This document shows, in pieces, positions 1 to 6,287 of a DNA stretch of 7,222 nucleotides. Below the pieces are notes generated by a model. The model made no database searches. It saw only the letters and a list, made by a program, of their open reading frames with translations, and was not told the origin of the DNA. Every line of letters begins with the position of its first letter. The first letter of the stretch is position 1. Source of the DNA: Polyangiaceae bacterium (GTDB taxonomy: Bacteria; Myxococcota; Polyangia; Polyangiales; Polyangiaceae); assembly GCA_025936205.1 (NCBI GenBank), contig JAICTU010000462.1, positions 1 to 7,222 on the forward strand. The letters are read 5' to 3'. The position numbers and the translations under genes were made by a program.

Positions 1-1371
1 CATGCGCTTGGTGAGCGTGGTCACCAGCACGCGCTCGCCGAGCCCAACGCGAATGCGGATCTCGCCCAGTAGATCATCGACCTGACCGGTGACCGGCCGC
101 ACGATGATCTCGGGGTCGATCAGACCCGTGGGGCGAATCACTTGTTCGACCACGACGCCTTGCGAGCGCTCGAGCTCGAAATCTCCCGGCGTCGCCGAGA
201 CGAAGATCGTCTGGCGCATGTGCTTTTCGAACTCTTCGAACTTGAGCGGGCGATTGTCGAGCGCGCTGGGTAAGCGGAAGCCGTACTCGACCAGCGTTTC
301 CTTGCGTGAGCGATCGCCGCGGTACATCGCGCCGATTTGCGGCACGGTCTGATGCGACTCGTCGATCACGAGCAAGAAGTCTTCTGGGAAATAGTCGATG
401 AGCGTGGGGGCAGGGTCGCCCGCGTTGCGCTGTGAGAGGTGGCGCGAGTAGTTCTCGATGCCCTGCACGAAGCCCATCTGCTCCAGCATCTCGAGATCGT
501 ACGAGGTGCGCTGCTCCAGCCGCTGCTTCTCCAGGAAGCGGCCCTCCTTGTCGAACCACGCCAGGCGATCGCGCAGCTCCAGCCGGATCGCGCTGATGGC
601 GCGGCCCATCTGTTCCTTGGGCGTCACGTAGTGGGAGCCGGGGTAGACGGCGTAGCGCTCCAGCGACCCGAGCACCCGCCCGCGCAGCGGATCGACGCGC
701 TGGATGTTGTCGACCTCGTCGCCGAAGAATTCGACGCGGATCGCCTCCGCCTCTTCGTACGCGGGGAAAATCTCGACCACGTCGCCGCGCACGCGGAACG
801 TGCCGCGATGGAAGTCGACATCATTGCGCTGATATTGAATGTCGACCAGACGCCGCAGCAACACGTCCCGGCCGATCTCCTCCCCGCGCACGATGTCGAT
901 CAACAGGCCATGGTAGCTCTCCGCCGAGCCGATGCCGTAGATGCAGCTGACGCTGGCGACGATGATCACGTCATCGCGCGACAAGAGCGAGTGCGTGGCC
1001 GCGTGGCGCATGCGATCGATCTGGTCGTTGATGATCGCGTCCTTCTCCACGAAGGTGTCGCTGGCCGGGATGTACGCTTCCGGCTGGTAGTAGTCGTAGT
1101 AGCTGACGAAGTAGTGAACAGCCGCATCGGGGAAGAGATCCTTCATCTCCCCGTACAGCTGCGCGGCCAGCGTCTTGTTCGGCGCGATGATCAGCGTCGG
1201 ACGGTCGTAGGCCTGGATCACATTGGCGACCGTAAAGGTCTTGCCGCTACCGGTGATCCCCAGCAGCGTTTGAGCGCGCTTGCCCTCCTCCAGGCCACGC
1301 ATCAGCGACGCTATCGCCTGGGGTTGATCGCCCCGCGGCTCGAAGTCGCTCCGTAATGTAAAGCGGGACAT
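1..1371 (-). CDS. uvrB: UvrABC excinuclease subunit B, C-terminus cut by window edge
   Basis: UvrB is the damage-verifying helicase-like subunit of nucleotide excision repair. UvrA loads it at lesions and it recruits UvrC for the dual incision, in the cytoplasm. The 457 visible residues begin with the family-typical [11 protein letters not shown]. Walker A GITGSGKT is at 38-45. The tyrosine-rich [14 protein letters not shown] stretch, which starts the damage-probing beta-hairpin, is at about 87-100. The Walker B/motif II box DESH is at 337-340, followed by the SATPGDFE and [11 protein letters not shown] motifs. About 210 residues are missing at the C-terminus compared with a usual length near 670, so the second helicase motifs and UvrC-binding tail lie outside. 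The start was chosen at 1371, with GGGGG about 8 bases upstream. An in-frame ATG at 1386 would add five residues (MGVRP), and a stop lies three codons above that one. It lies downstream of rplM-rpsI on the same strand. Confidence 0.97.
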   Translation of the reverse strand, partial: MSRFTLRSDFEPRGDQPQAIASLMRGLEEGKRAQTLLGITGSGKTFTVANVIQAYDRPTLIIAPNKTLAAQLYGEMKDLFPDAAVHYFVSYYDYYQPEAYIPASDTFVEKDAIINDQIDRMRHAATHSLLSRDDVIIVASVSCIYGIGSAESYHGLLIDIVRGEEIGRDVLLRRLVDIQYQRNDVDFHRGTFRVRGDVVEIFPAYEEAEAIRVEFFGDEVDNIQRVDPLRGRVLGSLERYAVYPGSHYVTPKEQMGRAISAIRLELRDRLAWFDKEGRFLEKQRLEQRTSYDLEMLEQMGFVQGIENYSRHLSQRNAGDPAPTLIDYFPEDFLLVIDESHQTVPQIGAMYRGDRSRKETLVEYGFRLPSALDNRPLKFEEFEKHMRQTIFVSATPGDFELERSQGVVVEQVIRPTGLIDPEIIVRPVTGQVDDLLGEIRIRVGLGERVLVTTLTKRM

Positions 1372-1387
1372 GGGTCGAACCCCCATG
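1369..1387 (-). repeat. Inverted repeat spanning the uvrB start codon
   Basis: Six-base arms CATGGG (1369-1374) and CCCATG (1382-1387) are separated by seven bases. On the transcript strand the two arms contain the two in-frame ATG candidates for uvrB (1386 and 1371), so a folded RNA would hide both. It could equally be a protein-binding dyad or chance. Confidence 0.45.
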
Positions 1388-1421
1388 ATCGACTACATTT
1401 AGTGGGCCGACACAAGCACAT

Positions 1422-1454
1422 CCGCCGCGGCCAACAGATTGTCGACCACGGCGG
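1422..1454 (-). terminator. Hairpin between rpsI and uvrB, possible terminator
   Basis: Arms 1446-1454 and 1422-1430 pair over nine bases around a 15-base loop. In minus-strand RNA the single irregular position is a G-U pair. In plus-strand RNA it would be an A-C mismatch, which fits a structure serving the rpsI transcript. No T-tract follows, so it is not a canonical intrinsic terminator. It may slow read-through into uvrB or stabilise the ribosomal mRNA 3' end. Confidence 0.35.
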
Positions 1455-1505
1455 TTCGGATTGAAGCATCGGCCCGTAGGCTCTGCTCCCAAAACAGCGC
1501 GCAGG

Positions 1506-1904
1506 TTAGCGCTTGGAGTACTGGAAACGCTTACGGGCGCCGGGCTGACCGTACTTCTTGCGTTCCTTCTTGCGGTCGTCGCGAGTCAAGAAGCCCGCCT
1601 TCTTCAGCACGCCACGGCGTGCCGGGTCTTCCGCGATCAGGGCGCGGGCGATGCCGTGGCGCATGGCTTCCGCCTGCGCGCTGTGGCCGCCGCCCGTCAC
1701 CGTCGCGCGGGCGCTGTACTTCTCCAGCAGCTCCAGCGCCTCGAAGGACTGGCGCACGATCATGCGCGCCGTCGCCCGCTCGAAGTACTCGTCCACGGAC
1801 TTGCCGTTGACGATGATCGTGCCGTCGCCTTCGGCGCTGAGCCACACGCGGGCGATGGCGGTCTTGCGTTTACCAGTAGCGTACTGAGCGGTCGTTTCGG
1901 GCAT
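1506..1904 (-). CDS. rpsI: 30S ribosomal protein S9
   Basis: S9 is a small-subunit head protein whose basic C-terminal tail reaches the P-site tRNA. The 132-residue product has the N-terminal ATGKRKTAIARVWL, the central VTGGGHSAQAEAMRHGIARAL block, and the diagnostic tail that ends in RKRFQYSKR. Length is typical. ATG at 1904 has an AAGG about 11 bases upstream. It follows rplM after 37 bases, the widespread rplM-rpsI order, so the two are almost certainly cotranscribed. The next same-strand gene is uvrB, 134 bp downstream, beyond a hairpin. Confidence 0.98.
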   Translation of the reverse strand: MPETTAQYATGKRKTAIARVWLSAEGDGTIIVNGKSVDEYFERATARMIVRQSFEALELLEKYSARATVTGGGHSAQAEAMRHGIARALIAEDPARRGVLKKAGFLTRDDRKKERKKYGQPGARKRFQYSKR

Positions 1905-1941
1905 CGTCTGGATTACCTTGCTCTGGAGTAACTAGCTGGGA

Positions 1942-2376
1942 TTACCAGGAAAGGTTTTGCGGTTGCTGCGCCGCGTGCGGGTGCGCGGAGCTGGGGTAAA
2001 CTTTGAGCTTCTTGATCATCTGCCGGCCGAGCACGTTCTTCGGCAGCATGCCGCGCACGGCGAGGGTGAGCGGTTGGTCGGGCTTGAGCTCGAGCAGCTC
2101 GCTATAGGTGCGCTCGGCGATGCCGCCCGGGTAACCGCTGTGGCGGCGGTACAGCTTGTCGTCCGCCTTGTTGCCGGTCACCTTGATGTCCTTCGCGTTC
2201 ACCACGATCACGAAGTCGCCGGTGTCGACGTGGGGCGTGAAGGTCACCTTGTGCTTACCCCGCAGCAGGGTAGCGACACGGCTGGCAACTCGGCCTAGCG
2301 GCTGGTTTTGGGCATCGACCACCCACCACTTACGCTGGGTGATGGCTTCGTGGGGCTTGGCAACAAAGGTTCGCAT
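1942..2376 (-). CDS. rplM: 50S ribosomal protein L13
   Basis: L13 is an early-assembling large-subunit protein. The 144 residues contain [18 protein letters not shown] near the N-terminus, [18 protein letters not shown] in the middle, and the family signature [20 protein letters not shown] followed by the HPHAAQQP C-terminus. ATG at 2376 gives the usual beginning MRTFVAKP. A longer reading from 2427 adds 17 unconserved residues, and its start falls inside the predicted promoter, so it is rejected. No clear Shine-Dalgarno sequence precedes either start. In E. coli L13 represses its own operon. Whether that occurs here cannot be judged from the sequence. Confidence 0.97.
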   Translation of the reverse strand: MRTFVAKPHEAITQRKWWVVDAQNQPLGRVASRVATLLRGKHKVTFTPHVDTGDFVIVVNAKDIKVTGNKADDKLYRRHSGYPGGIAERTYSELLELKPDQPLTLAVRGMLPKNVLGRQMIKKLKVYPSSAHPHAAQQPQNLSW

Positions 2377-2405
2377 GGATCGCAGGTCTGCTGAAGGAGC
2401 GGGAG

Positions 2406-2434
2406 CTTCTAGCGGCATCGGTTGCATCCGTCAA
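2406..2434 (-). promoter_or_regulatory. Sigma70-type promoter of rplM-rpsI
   Basis: On the minus strand, TTGACG (2434-2429) and TAGAAG (2411-2406) are separated by exactly 17 bases, matching 5/6 and 4/6 of the consensus. Transcription would start near 2399, leaving a leader of about 23 bases before the rplM ATG at 2376. The placement also argues against the upstream ATG at 2427. Confidence 0.6.
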
Positions 2435-2723
2435 GCCGAGGGGCACGGCTGGCGACGGTTCACCGCTCGACTTCGAGAAGCGCGGTCCCTGGCCCACGGG
2501 CCGCCAAGACTTGGCTACCCTGTCTGGTGCGCGCCCATTTGACGACCCCGGGTGCGGTTGTCTCCCCTGAAATTGCCCCGCGGAGGTCGATCTCGCCGAG
2601 TCATTGCATATTTCCATGATGCGGCGGCAGGCGGCTCGGGTCCTGCGCCGTTTAGATCCAATAAGTCGCTCGCTCTCGGCTCCAACCCGCCCGGCAGCGA
2701 CGCCCCGAGACTCTCCGAGATCG
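2435..2723. other. Divergent intergenic region between rplM and the signalling gene
   Basis: I see no gene in these 289 bases. In frame with the downstream protein, the stretch from a TTG at 2604 to 2723 is open. However, it encodes an arginine/proline/serine-rich string using TTA, ATA, AGT and AGA codons that are rare in the neighbouring genes, so it is probably leader. The most AT-rich patch is around 2601-2616. No confident plus-strand promoter was found. The region contains the inverted repeats listed separately at 2466-2515. Confidence 0.6.
2466..2515. repeat. Cluster of three tight inverted repeats upstream of the rplM promoter
   Basis: CTCGACTTCGAG (2466-2477), GGCCCACGGGCC (2491-2502) and GCCAAGACTTGGC (2503-2515) are each self-complementary with a centre of two, two and one bases. 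The last two abut directly. They lie 30-80 bases upstream of the rplM -35 box and about 210 bases before the plus-strand start at 2724. They could be operator sites or RNA structure from a more distant promoter. High GC content makes short palindromes common. Confidence 0.5.
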
Positions 2724-4658
2724 ATGCATCCCACGGGAAACCCCAAGCTGGCTGAGTGGCTCGTCAATGGCGGATTGATGAAGCCGGAGGCTCGGGAGAA
2801 AGTCCTCAGCCAGCAGCAACTGCTCGGCGGGCGCATCGAGGAGGCCATCCTGGACATGGGGGTGCTGGGCGAGCAGGAGCTTCTGAAGTTCCTGGCCAAC
2901 ACCTATCGCACTCGCTTCGTGTCCACCGAGAAGCTGGCCAAGGCGCAGATCGACCGGACCACGCTGGAGAAGGTGCCGAAGAAGCTGGCCGAGCAATGCA
3001 CGGCCTTCCCCGTCATGTACGACGCCGCGTCCTCGACGCTGAGCGTGGTGGTGGCGGACCCGGATGATTCCAACCTGCTGCGGCAGGTGCAGATGGCGGC
3101 GCGGGTGAAACACGTCAAGGCGTTCGTGGGCCGTCCGCTGGCGATCAAGGCCGCGATCACCAAGAACTACGGCGGCGACATCCACGCCTTTGCCCGACTC
3201 GACAAGAGCGCGCACGAACAGTTCAGCAACATGATGGACGTGTTCGAGCGCAACCTGGTCAGCGAGGAATCGATGGCCGTGGCGCTCGCCGGCGAGGCGG
3301 CGCAGGAGCGCACGCTGACCGCCGAGCAGCTGGCGAGTGGCGGCCCGAGCGACACACAGAACCTGTCGGACCAGTCCTATCGCGAGACGCTCAAGGTGCT
3401 GGTGAGCTTGATCGAGAGCGCCCGCAGCGATCTGCGCGGCCACTCCTCGCACGTCTCGCGCCTGATCGGTAAGCTCGCCCAGCGCATCGGCGTATCTCCT
3501 TCCCAGCACGCCGCCTTCCAGATCGCCGGGCTGCTACATGACCTGGGCAAGATGGGGGAGCACCACCTGACGGCGCTCAACGTCGGCGTCAGCGAGACGC
3601 AGCGTGCGCGCGCGCAACACAGTTACAACGCACCCTGCCGCTTGATGGAAGCTGTCAAGCTGCCGCATGAAACGGTGAACGCGCTGGAGTCGATGTACGA
3701 GCGCTACGGCGGTGACGGCTTGCCGGGCCAGCGCAGCGGCAAAGACATCCCGCTCGGCGCGCGCTTGCTCGCCATCTGCGACACCTACGCGGACCTGACG
3801 CGCAACCCCAAGAACCCCTTCTCCAAGGTGCTGGAGACGGAGGAAGCCTGCAGCGTGCTCGCCCGCTACGCGCCCAGCATCTTCGACCCCAACCTGGTCG
3901 AGCTGTTCAAGCACACCGTCAGCGGCGACAGCTTGAAGGCGCGCCTGCTCGCCAACCGCCACCTGGCGCTGATTGTCGACGTGGATCCCGAAGAGACCAC
4001 CGTGCTCGAGCTGCGCATGATCGAGCAGGGCTTCGAAGTGCACGTGGCCCGCTCCGCCGAGGACGCGCTGAAACAACTGAAGGGGGGCCAGATCGAAGTG
4101 GTGGTCAGCGAGATCGACCTGGGCGCCCGCGATGGCCTCGCGCTCCTGCAAGAGGCGCGGCAGCAGCCCTGGGGCAAGCAGCTGCCCTGGGTGATCATGA
4201 CCCGGCGCACCGCGCGCCAGGATGCCGACCGCGCCTTCGAGCTGGGCGCCGACGACTACGTGACCAAGCCGGTGAGCGGTGACCTGCTGGTGACCAAGCT
4301 CAAGCAGATCATGGATCGGCGCGGGCGCGTGGCGAATGCCCGAGGGGTTTCCGGTTCGCTACAGGAGATGGGCCTCCCCGATATCGTCCAGGTGCTCTGG
4401 CATGGGCGCAAGACGGGCTCGCTCAAGATCCACGCCCCCGAGGGCACGGGAGAGATCCACTTCGTCGAGGGGCAAGTGTACAATGCCCTCTTCGGGAGGA
4501 AACGAGGCGCGGATGCCTTCTATGCAATGGTAGCGCTACAGGCGGGCGAGTTTGCGGTCGACCCCGGCTTCGTGGCGGCCCAGCGGGTGATTGAAGAGAG
4601 CCCCGAGGGCCTGTTGCTCGAGGGAATGCGGCGTCTGGACGAGGGGGTCACCGCGTAA
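2724..4658 (+). CDS. MshEN-like / degenerate HD-GYP / pseudo-receiver / DUF4388 signalling protein
   Basis: This 644-residue soluble protein has four modules. Residues 8-150 resemble the N-terminal domain of GspE/PilB/MshE ATPases (KLAEWLVNGGLMKPEAREKV, then a second helical repeat GRIEEAILDMGVLGEQELLKFL, then an alpha/beta part ending AITKNYGG), but no ATPase follows. Residues 236-345 are HD-GYP-like, with H240, H272-D273, K276 and H299 present. The HHExxDGxGYP motif is MYERYGGDGLP (324-334), so two metal-ligand histidines and the GYP are lost. Residues 413-530 are a receiver fold with D419, T493 and K515, but the phospho-acceptor position is E463. Residues 544-640 are DUF4388 (GSLQEMGLPDIVQVLW). 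The likely role is a regulatory or scaffold protein, possibly c-di-GMP related, perhaps in motility or secretion; that is inference. ATG 2724 was chosen because the first module begins seven residues later. A GAGA lies four bases upstream. Confidence 0.88.
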   Translation: MHPTGNPKLAEWLVNGGLMKPEAREKVLSQQQLLGGRIEEAILDMGVLGEQELLKFLANTYRTRFVSTEKLAKAQIDRTTLEKVPKKLAEQCTAFPVMYDAASSTLSVVVADPDDSNLLRQVQMAARVKHVKAFVGRPLAIKAAITKNYGGDIHAFARLDKSAHEQFSNMMDVFERNLVSEESMAVALAGEAAQERTLTAEQLASGGPSDTQNLSDQSYRETLKVLVSLIESARSDLRGHSSHVSRLIGKLAQRIGVSPSQHAAFQIAGLLHDLGKMGEHHLTALNVGVSETQRARAQHSYNAPCRLMEAVKLPHETVNALESMYERYGGDGLPGQRSGKDIPLGARLLAICDTYADLTRNPKNPFSKVLETEEACSVLARYAPSIFDPNLVELFKHTVSGDSLKARLLANRHLALIVDVDPEETTVLELRMIEQGFEVHVARSAEDALKQLKGGQIEVVVSEIDLGARDGLALLQEARQQPWGKQLPWVIMTRRTARQDADRAFELGADDYVTKPVSGDLLVTKLKQIMDRRGRVANARGVSGSLQEMGLPDIVQVLWHGRKTGSLKIHAPEGTGEIHFVEGQVYNALFGRKRGADAFYAMVALQAGEFAVDPGFVAAQRVIEESPEGLLLEGMRRLDEGVTA

Positions 4659-4673
4659 CGGTGATTGTTTTTT
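4648..4673 (+). terminator. Intrinsic terminator or attenuator overlapping a stop codon
   Basis: The stem TCACCG (4648-4653) / CGGTGA (4659-4664) has a five-base loop that contains the TAA stop of the upstream gene. It is followed by TTGTTTTTT (4665-4673). Two further G-U pairs can extend the stem outward. The T-tract ends one base before the next ATG at 4675. This is the only clear hairpin plus T-run I found in the window. It may terminate, or partly attenuate, transcription into the downstream gene. Confidence 0.6.
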
Positions 4674-4674
4674 G

Positions 4675-5412
4675 ATGCAAAGCGCGCCTCCGCCGCTCGT
4701 CGGCTTCAACAACAACGTCCGCTATCGCGGCATGCGCTTCCACATCCAGACGGAAGACTCGGGCTGCGCGCGCCCGCACATCATCACGCACCTGTTCGCG
4801 GACGGCGGGCGCGTGATCAAGAGCATCCGCACGGACTATTCCGAATACGTCGGCCACCCCGATCGCCCGGCGCTGCTCCAGCGCATGATGCGCGACCAGC
4901 ATCGCGCCATGGCCATCGATCTGCGCGATGGGCACCTCGACAAGACCATCGATAGCCTGCTCAGCCAGGCGCCGGAGCCCTCCGAGGAGCTGAGCGAAGA
5001 GCCTGCCGCGCCGCGGGCGGGGCGCAAGGCGTCGCCGCGCCGTTCGGTGCCGCCGCCAGCGGCCCAGGGCGAGGAAGAGCCCGCGCCGAGCTCGCGCAAG
5101 GGCTCACGCAAGGCCCCCGAGGCACGGCGCACGGAGAAGGCCGAACCCAGCGACGCCGAGGCGTCGAAGGAAGCGCGCCGCAGCCGACCTCCGGCCCGCG
5201 GCCGCCGCCCCTCGCGCGTGCCGGAAGCGATGGCCAAGAAGGGCCGCAGCGTCACCCCCAAGGGCCGCCGCTCCCTGGTCCGCTCCGCGGCGGGCCCCAA
5301 ACCCGGTGGCGATTCGATCTTCGGCACGGCGCCGCAGGAATCCCTGGACGACGTCATCCTCGGCTACGTCACCCAGGGCAAAAACGGCCCCGACACACGC
5401 GGCCGCAAATAG
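4675..5412 (+). CDS. Conserved myxobacterial-type protein with disordered charged C-terminal half
   Basis: No function is recognised. The 245 residues fall into three parts. Residues 9-100 form a compact domain beginning FNNNVRYRGMRFHIQTEDSG and continuing through ITHLFADGGRVIKSIRTDY and RMMRDQHRAM to a short helix. Residues 100-215 are low-complexity and rich in Arg, Lys, Glu, Pro, Ser and Ala, almost certainly disordered. A short conserved-looking tail SLDDVILGYV starts at 223. I recall the N-terminal pattern and this tail from hypothetical proteins of Myxococcota, but cannot confirm it here. There is no signal peptide or membrane segment. It starts 16 bases after the signalling gene, so cotranscription and a shared role are plausible, although a terminator-like hairpin fills that gap and no Shine-Dalgarno sequence is visible. 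The start was chosen because FNNNVRYRG must be included. Confidence 0.82.
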   Translation: MQSAPPPLVGFNNNVRYRGMRFHIQTEDSGCARPHIITHLFADGGRVIKSIRTDYSEYVGHPDRPALLQRMMRDQHRAMAIDLRDGHLDKTIDSLLSQAPEPSEELSEEPAAPRAGRKASPRRSVPPPAAQGEEEPAPSSRKGSRKAPEARRTEKAEPSDAEASKEARRSRPPARGRRPSRVPEAMAKKGRSVTPKGRRSLVRSAAGPKPGGDSIFGTAPQESLDDVILGYVTQGKNGPDTRGRK

Positions 5413-5443
5413 GCGCCCCCTCCTCCCCTGCGAAGCGGAACAA

Positions 5444-5471
5444 CTTTTCTCGCCCCGGGGCTTGGTGTAAG
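5444..5471 (+). promoter_or_regulatory. Putative promoter of tRNA-Cys copy 1
   Basis: A -10-like TGTAAG (5466-5471) lies 15 bases before the tRNA, with a weak -35 candidate CTTTTC (5444-5449) at 16-base spacing. The same TGTAA occurs at the identical distance before copy 2 although the surrounding bases differ. The spacer contains the palindrome GCCCCGGGGC (5452-5461). Confidence 0.4.
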
Positions 5472-5484
5472 AACATCTTGTTTC

Positions 5485-5560
5485 TCGGCGAGGTAGCCAA
5501 GTGGTTAGGCACCGGTTTGCAAAACCGTCATACGCCGGTTCGAATCCGGTCCTCGCCTCG
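5485..5560 (+). repeat. 76-bp perfect direct repeat, left copy (contains tRNA-Cys)
   Basis: It is identical over all 76 bases to 6288-6363, an offset of 803 bases. Identity extends two bases before and two bases after the tRNA gene and then stops at both ends, so the duplicated unit is essentially just the tRNA. Confidence 0.95.
5487..5558 (+). tRNA. tRNA-Cys (GCA), copy 1
   Basis: A full cloverleaf of 72 bases folds by eye. The acceptor GGCGAGG pairs with CCTCGCC, the D stem is GCC/GGC, and the anticodon loop TTGCAAA has GCA at 5519-5521. The T arm is GCCGG-TTCGAAT-CCGGT. The discriminator is T (U73), as expected for cysteine. The 3' CCA is not encoded. The top anticodon-stem pair (27-43) is a C-U mismatch. 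Confidence 0.96.
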
Positions 5561-5613
5561 AATTTGTTCTGATTTTCGCTGTTCTCGAGGGTCGGTGCTG
5601 CCAAAGCGGGAAG

Positions 5614-5630
5614 GCCCGAGGGCCTCGGGC
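5614..5630 (+). repeat. Perfect hairpin between tRNA-Cys copy 1 and the Uma2 gene
   Basis: GCCCGAG (5614-5620) and CTCGGGC (5624-5630) form a seven-base perfect stem with a three-base loop, ending 12 bases before the Uma2-family ATG. No T-tract follows. It could end the tRNA transcript, protect its 3' end, or occlude the ribosome site of the next gene, which has no visible Shine-Dalgarno sequence. Confidence 0.5.
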
Positions 5631-5642
5631 TAGACTGAACCC

Positions 5643-6203
5643 ATGGCGAATGCCGGGCGGCGCCGAGCGACCTACTCCGATCTGTTGGAGATCCCGGAGA
5701 ATCAGATCGGCGAGATCATCGACGGGGAGCTGATCACGCAGCCGCGCCCGGCTGTACCGCATGCGCGCGCGGCTTCGCAGCTGATGGGCGAGGTGAGCCC
5801 CCCCTTCAATCGCGGCAAGGGTGGCCCCGGAGGTTGGATCATCCTCCACGAGCCGGAGTTGCATCTGCACGGCGACGCCTTGGTCCCTGACCTCGCCGGT
5901 TGGCGGCGTGAACGAATGCCGGCGGTGCCGCAGGACGCCGCGATTGAGCTCGCACCCGACTGGGTGTGCGAGGTGCTCTCCCCTTCCACGCAGGGCCATG
6001 ATCGCGTGAAGAAAATGGCCGTCTACGCCCGCGAGCGCGTCACTCACGTCTGGCTGGTCGATCCGCTGGCGCAAACGCTGGAGGTCTACGCCTGGACCGA
6101 GCGTGCGTGGCTGCGCGCCCAGGTGGCGCAGGGAGCCGAAAAGGTGCGGGCCGTGCCCTTCGACGCGCTGGAGCTCGACCTGGCCGCTCTCTGGGAACGC
6201 TAA
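5643..6203 (+). CDS. Uma2-family (DUF820) PD-(D/E)XK nuclease-like protein
   Basis: The 186 residues match the Uma2/DUF820 family, a PD-(D/E)XK-fold group common in cyanobacteria and some myxobacteria and with no settled biological role. The family pattern is complete. YSDLLEIPE opens the protein and GEIIDGEL carries E24. D83 lies in LVPDLAGW, E110 in CEVLSPST, and K123/K124 follow. The late box VWLVDP is at about residue 136. The active-site residues E24, D83, E110 and K124 therefore all look intact. Length is typical for the family. ATG 5643 puts the first family motif at residue 11. It stands alone between two identical tRNA-Cys genes, with no partner gene, toxin-antitoxin mate or transposase nearby, and could have its own weak promoter or be read through from the tRNA. 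Confidence 0.92.
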   Translation: MANAGRRRATYSDLLEIPENQIGEIIDGELITQPRPAVPHARAASQLMGEVSPPFNRGKGGPGGWIILHEPELHLHGDALVPDLAGWRRERMPAVPQDAAIELAPDWVCEVLSPSTQGHDRVKKMAVYARERVTHVWLVDPLAQTLEVYAWTERAWLRAQVAQGAEKVRAVPFDALELDLAALWER

Positions 6204-6246
6204 CCGCGTCCGGGCCCACCGCCCTGGAAATTCGCGTGCCTTTCGG

Positions 6247-6274
6247 TGGACTTCGACGCGACCGACGTTGTAAC
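6247..6274 (+). promoter_or_regulatory. Putative promoter of tRNA-Cys copy 2
   Basis: TGTAAC (6269-6274) has the same distance to the tRNA as the TGTAAG box of copy 1. The best -35 candidate is TGGACT (6247-6252), at 16-base spacing. It probably also drives the tRNA-Leu downstream. Confidence 0.4.
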
Positions 6275-6287
6275 GAACGCTGGCTTT

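Noticed and set aside
439..1356. Long open frame on the plus strand opposite uvrB
   Set aside because: It is antisense to a confidently identified UvrB and is explained by high GC at codon positions; the product is a His/Asp/Val/Ala-rich shadow.
1387..1505. Small gene between rpsI and uvrB
   Set aside because: The only open frame there overlaps uvrB out of frame and has no ribosome site or family-like sequence.
2377..2427. Longer rplM start at 2427
   Set aside because: It adds 17 residues not found in L13, and its start codon lies inside the TTGACG-N17-TAGAAG promoter.
2440..2530. tRNA-like fragment on the minus strand (GGGTAGCCAAGTC resembles the tRNA-Cys 5' part)
   Set aside because: No cloverleaf forms: there is no matching acceptor, no anticodon arm and no GTTCRA T loop. 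The resemblance is a few bases around a palindrome.
2604..2723. N-terminal extension of the signalling protein from TTG 2604 or ATG 2616
   Set aside because: It encodes an Arg/Pro/Ser-rich string with codons (TTA, ATA, AGT, AGA) rare in the neighbours, no ribosome site precedes it, and the first domain starts just after ATG 2724.
2652..3509. Long minus-strand open frame opposite the signalling gene
   Set aside because: It is a complementary-frame shadow of a multi-domain protein with recognisable motifs; the translation resembles no family.
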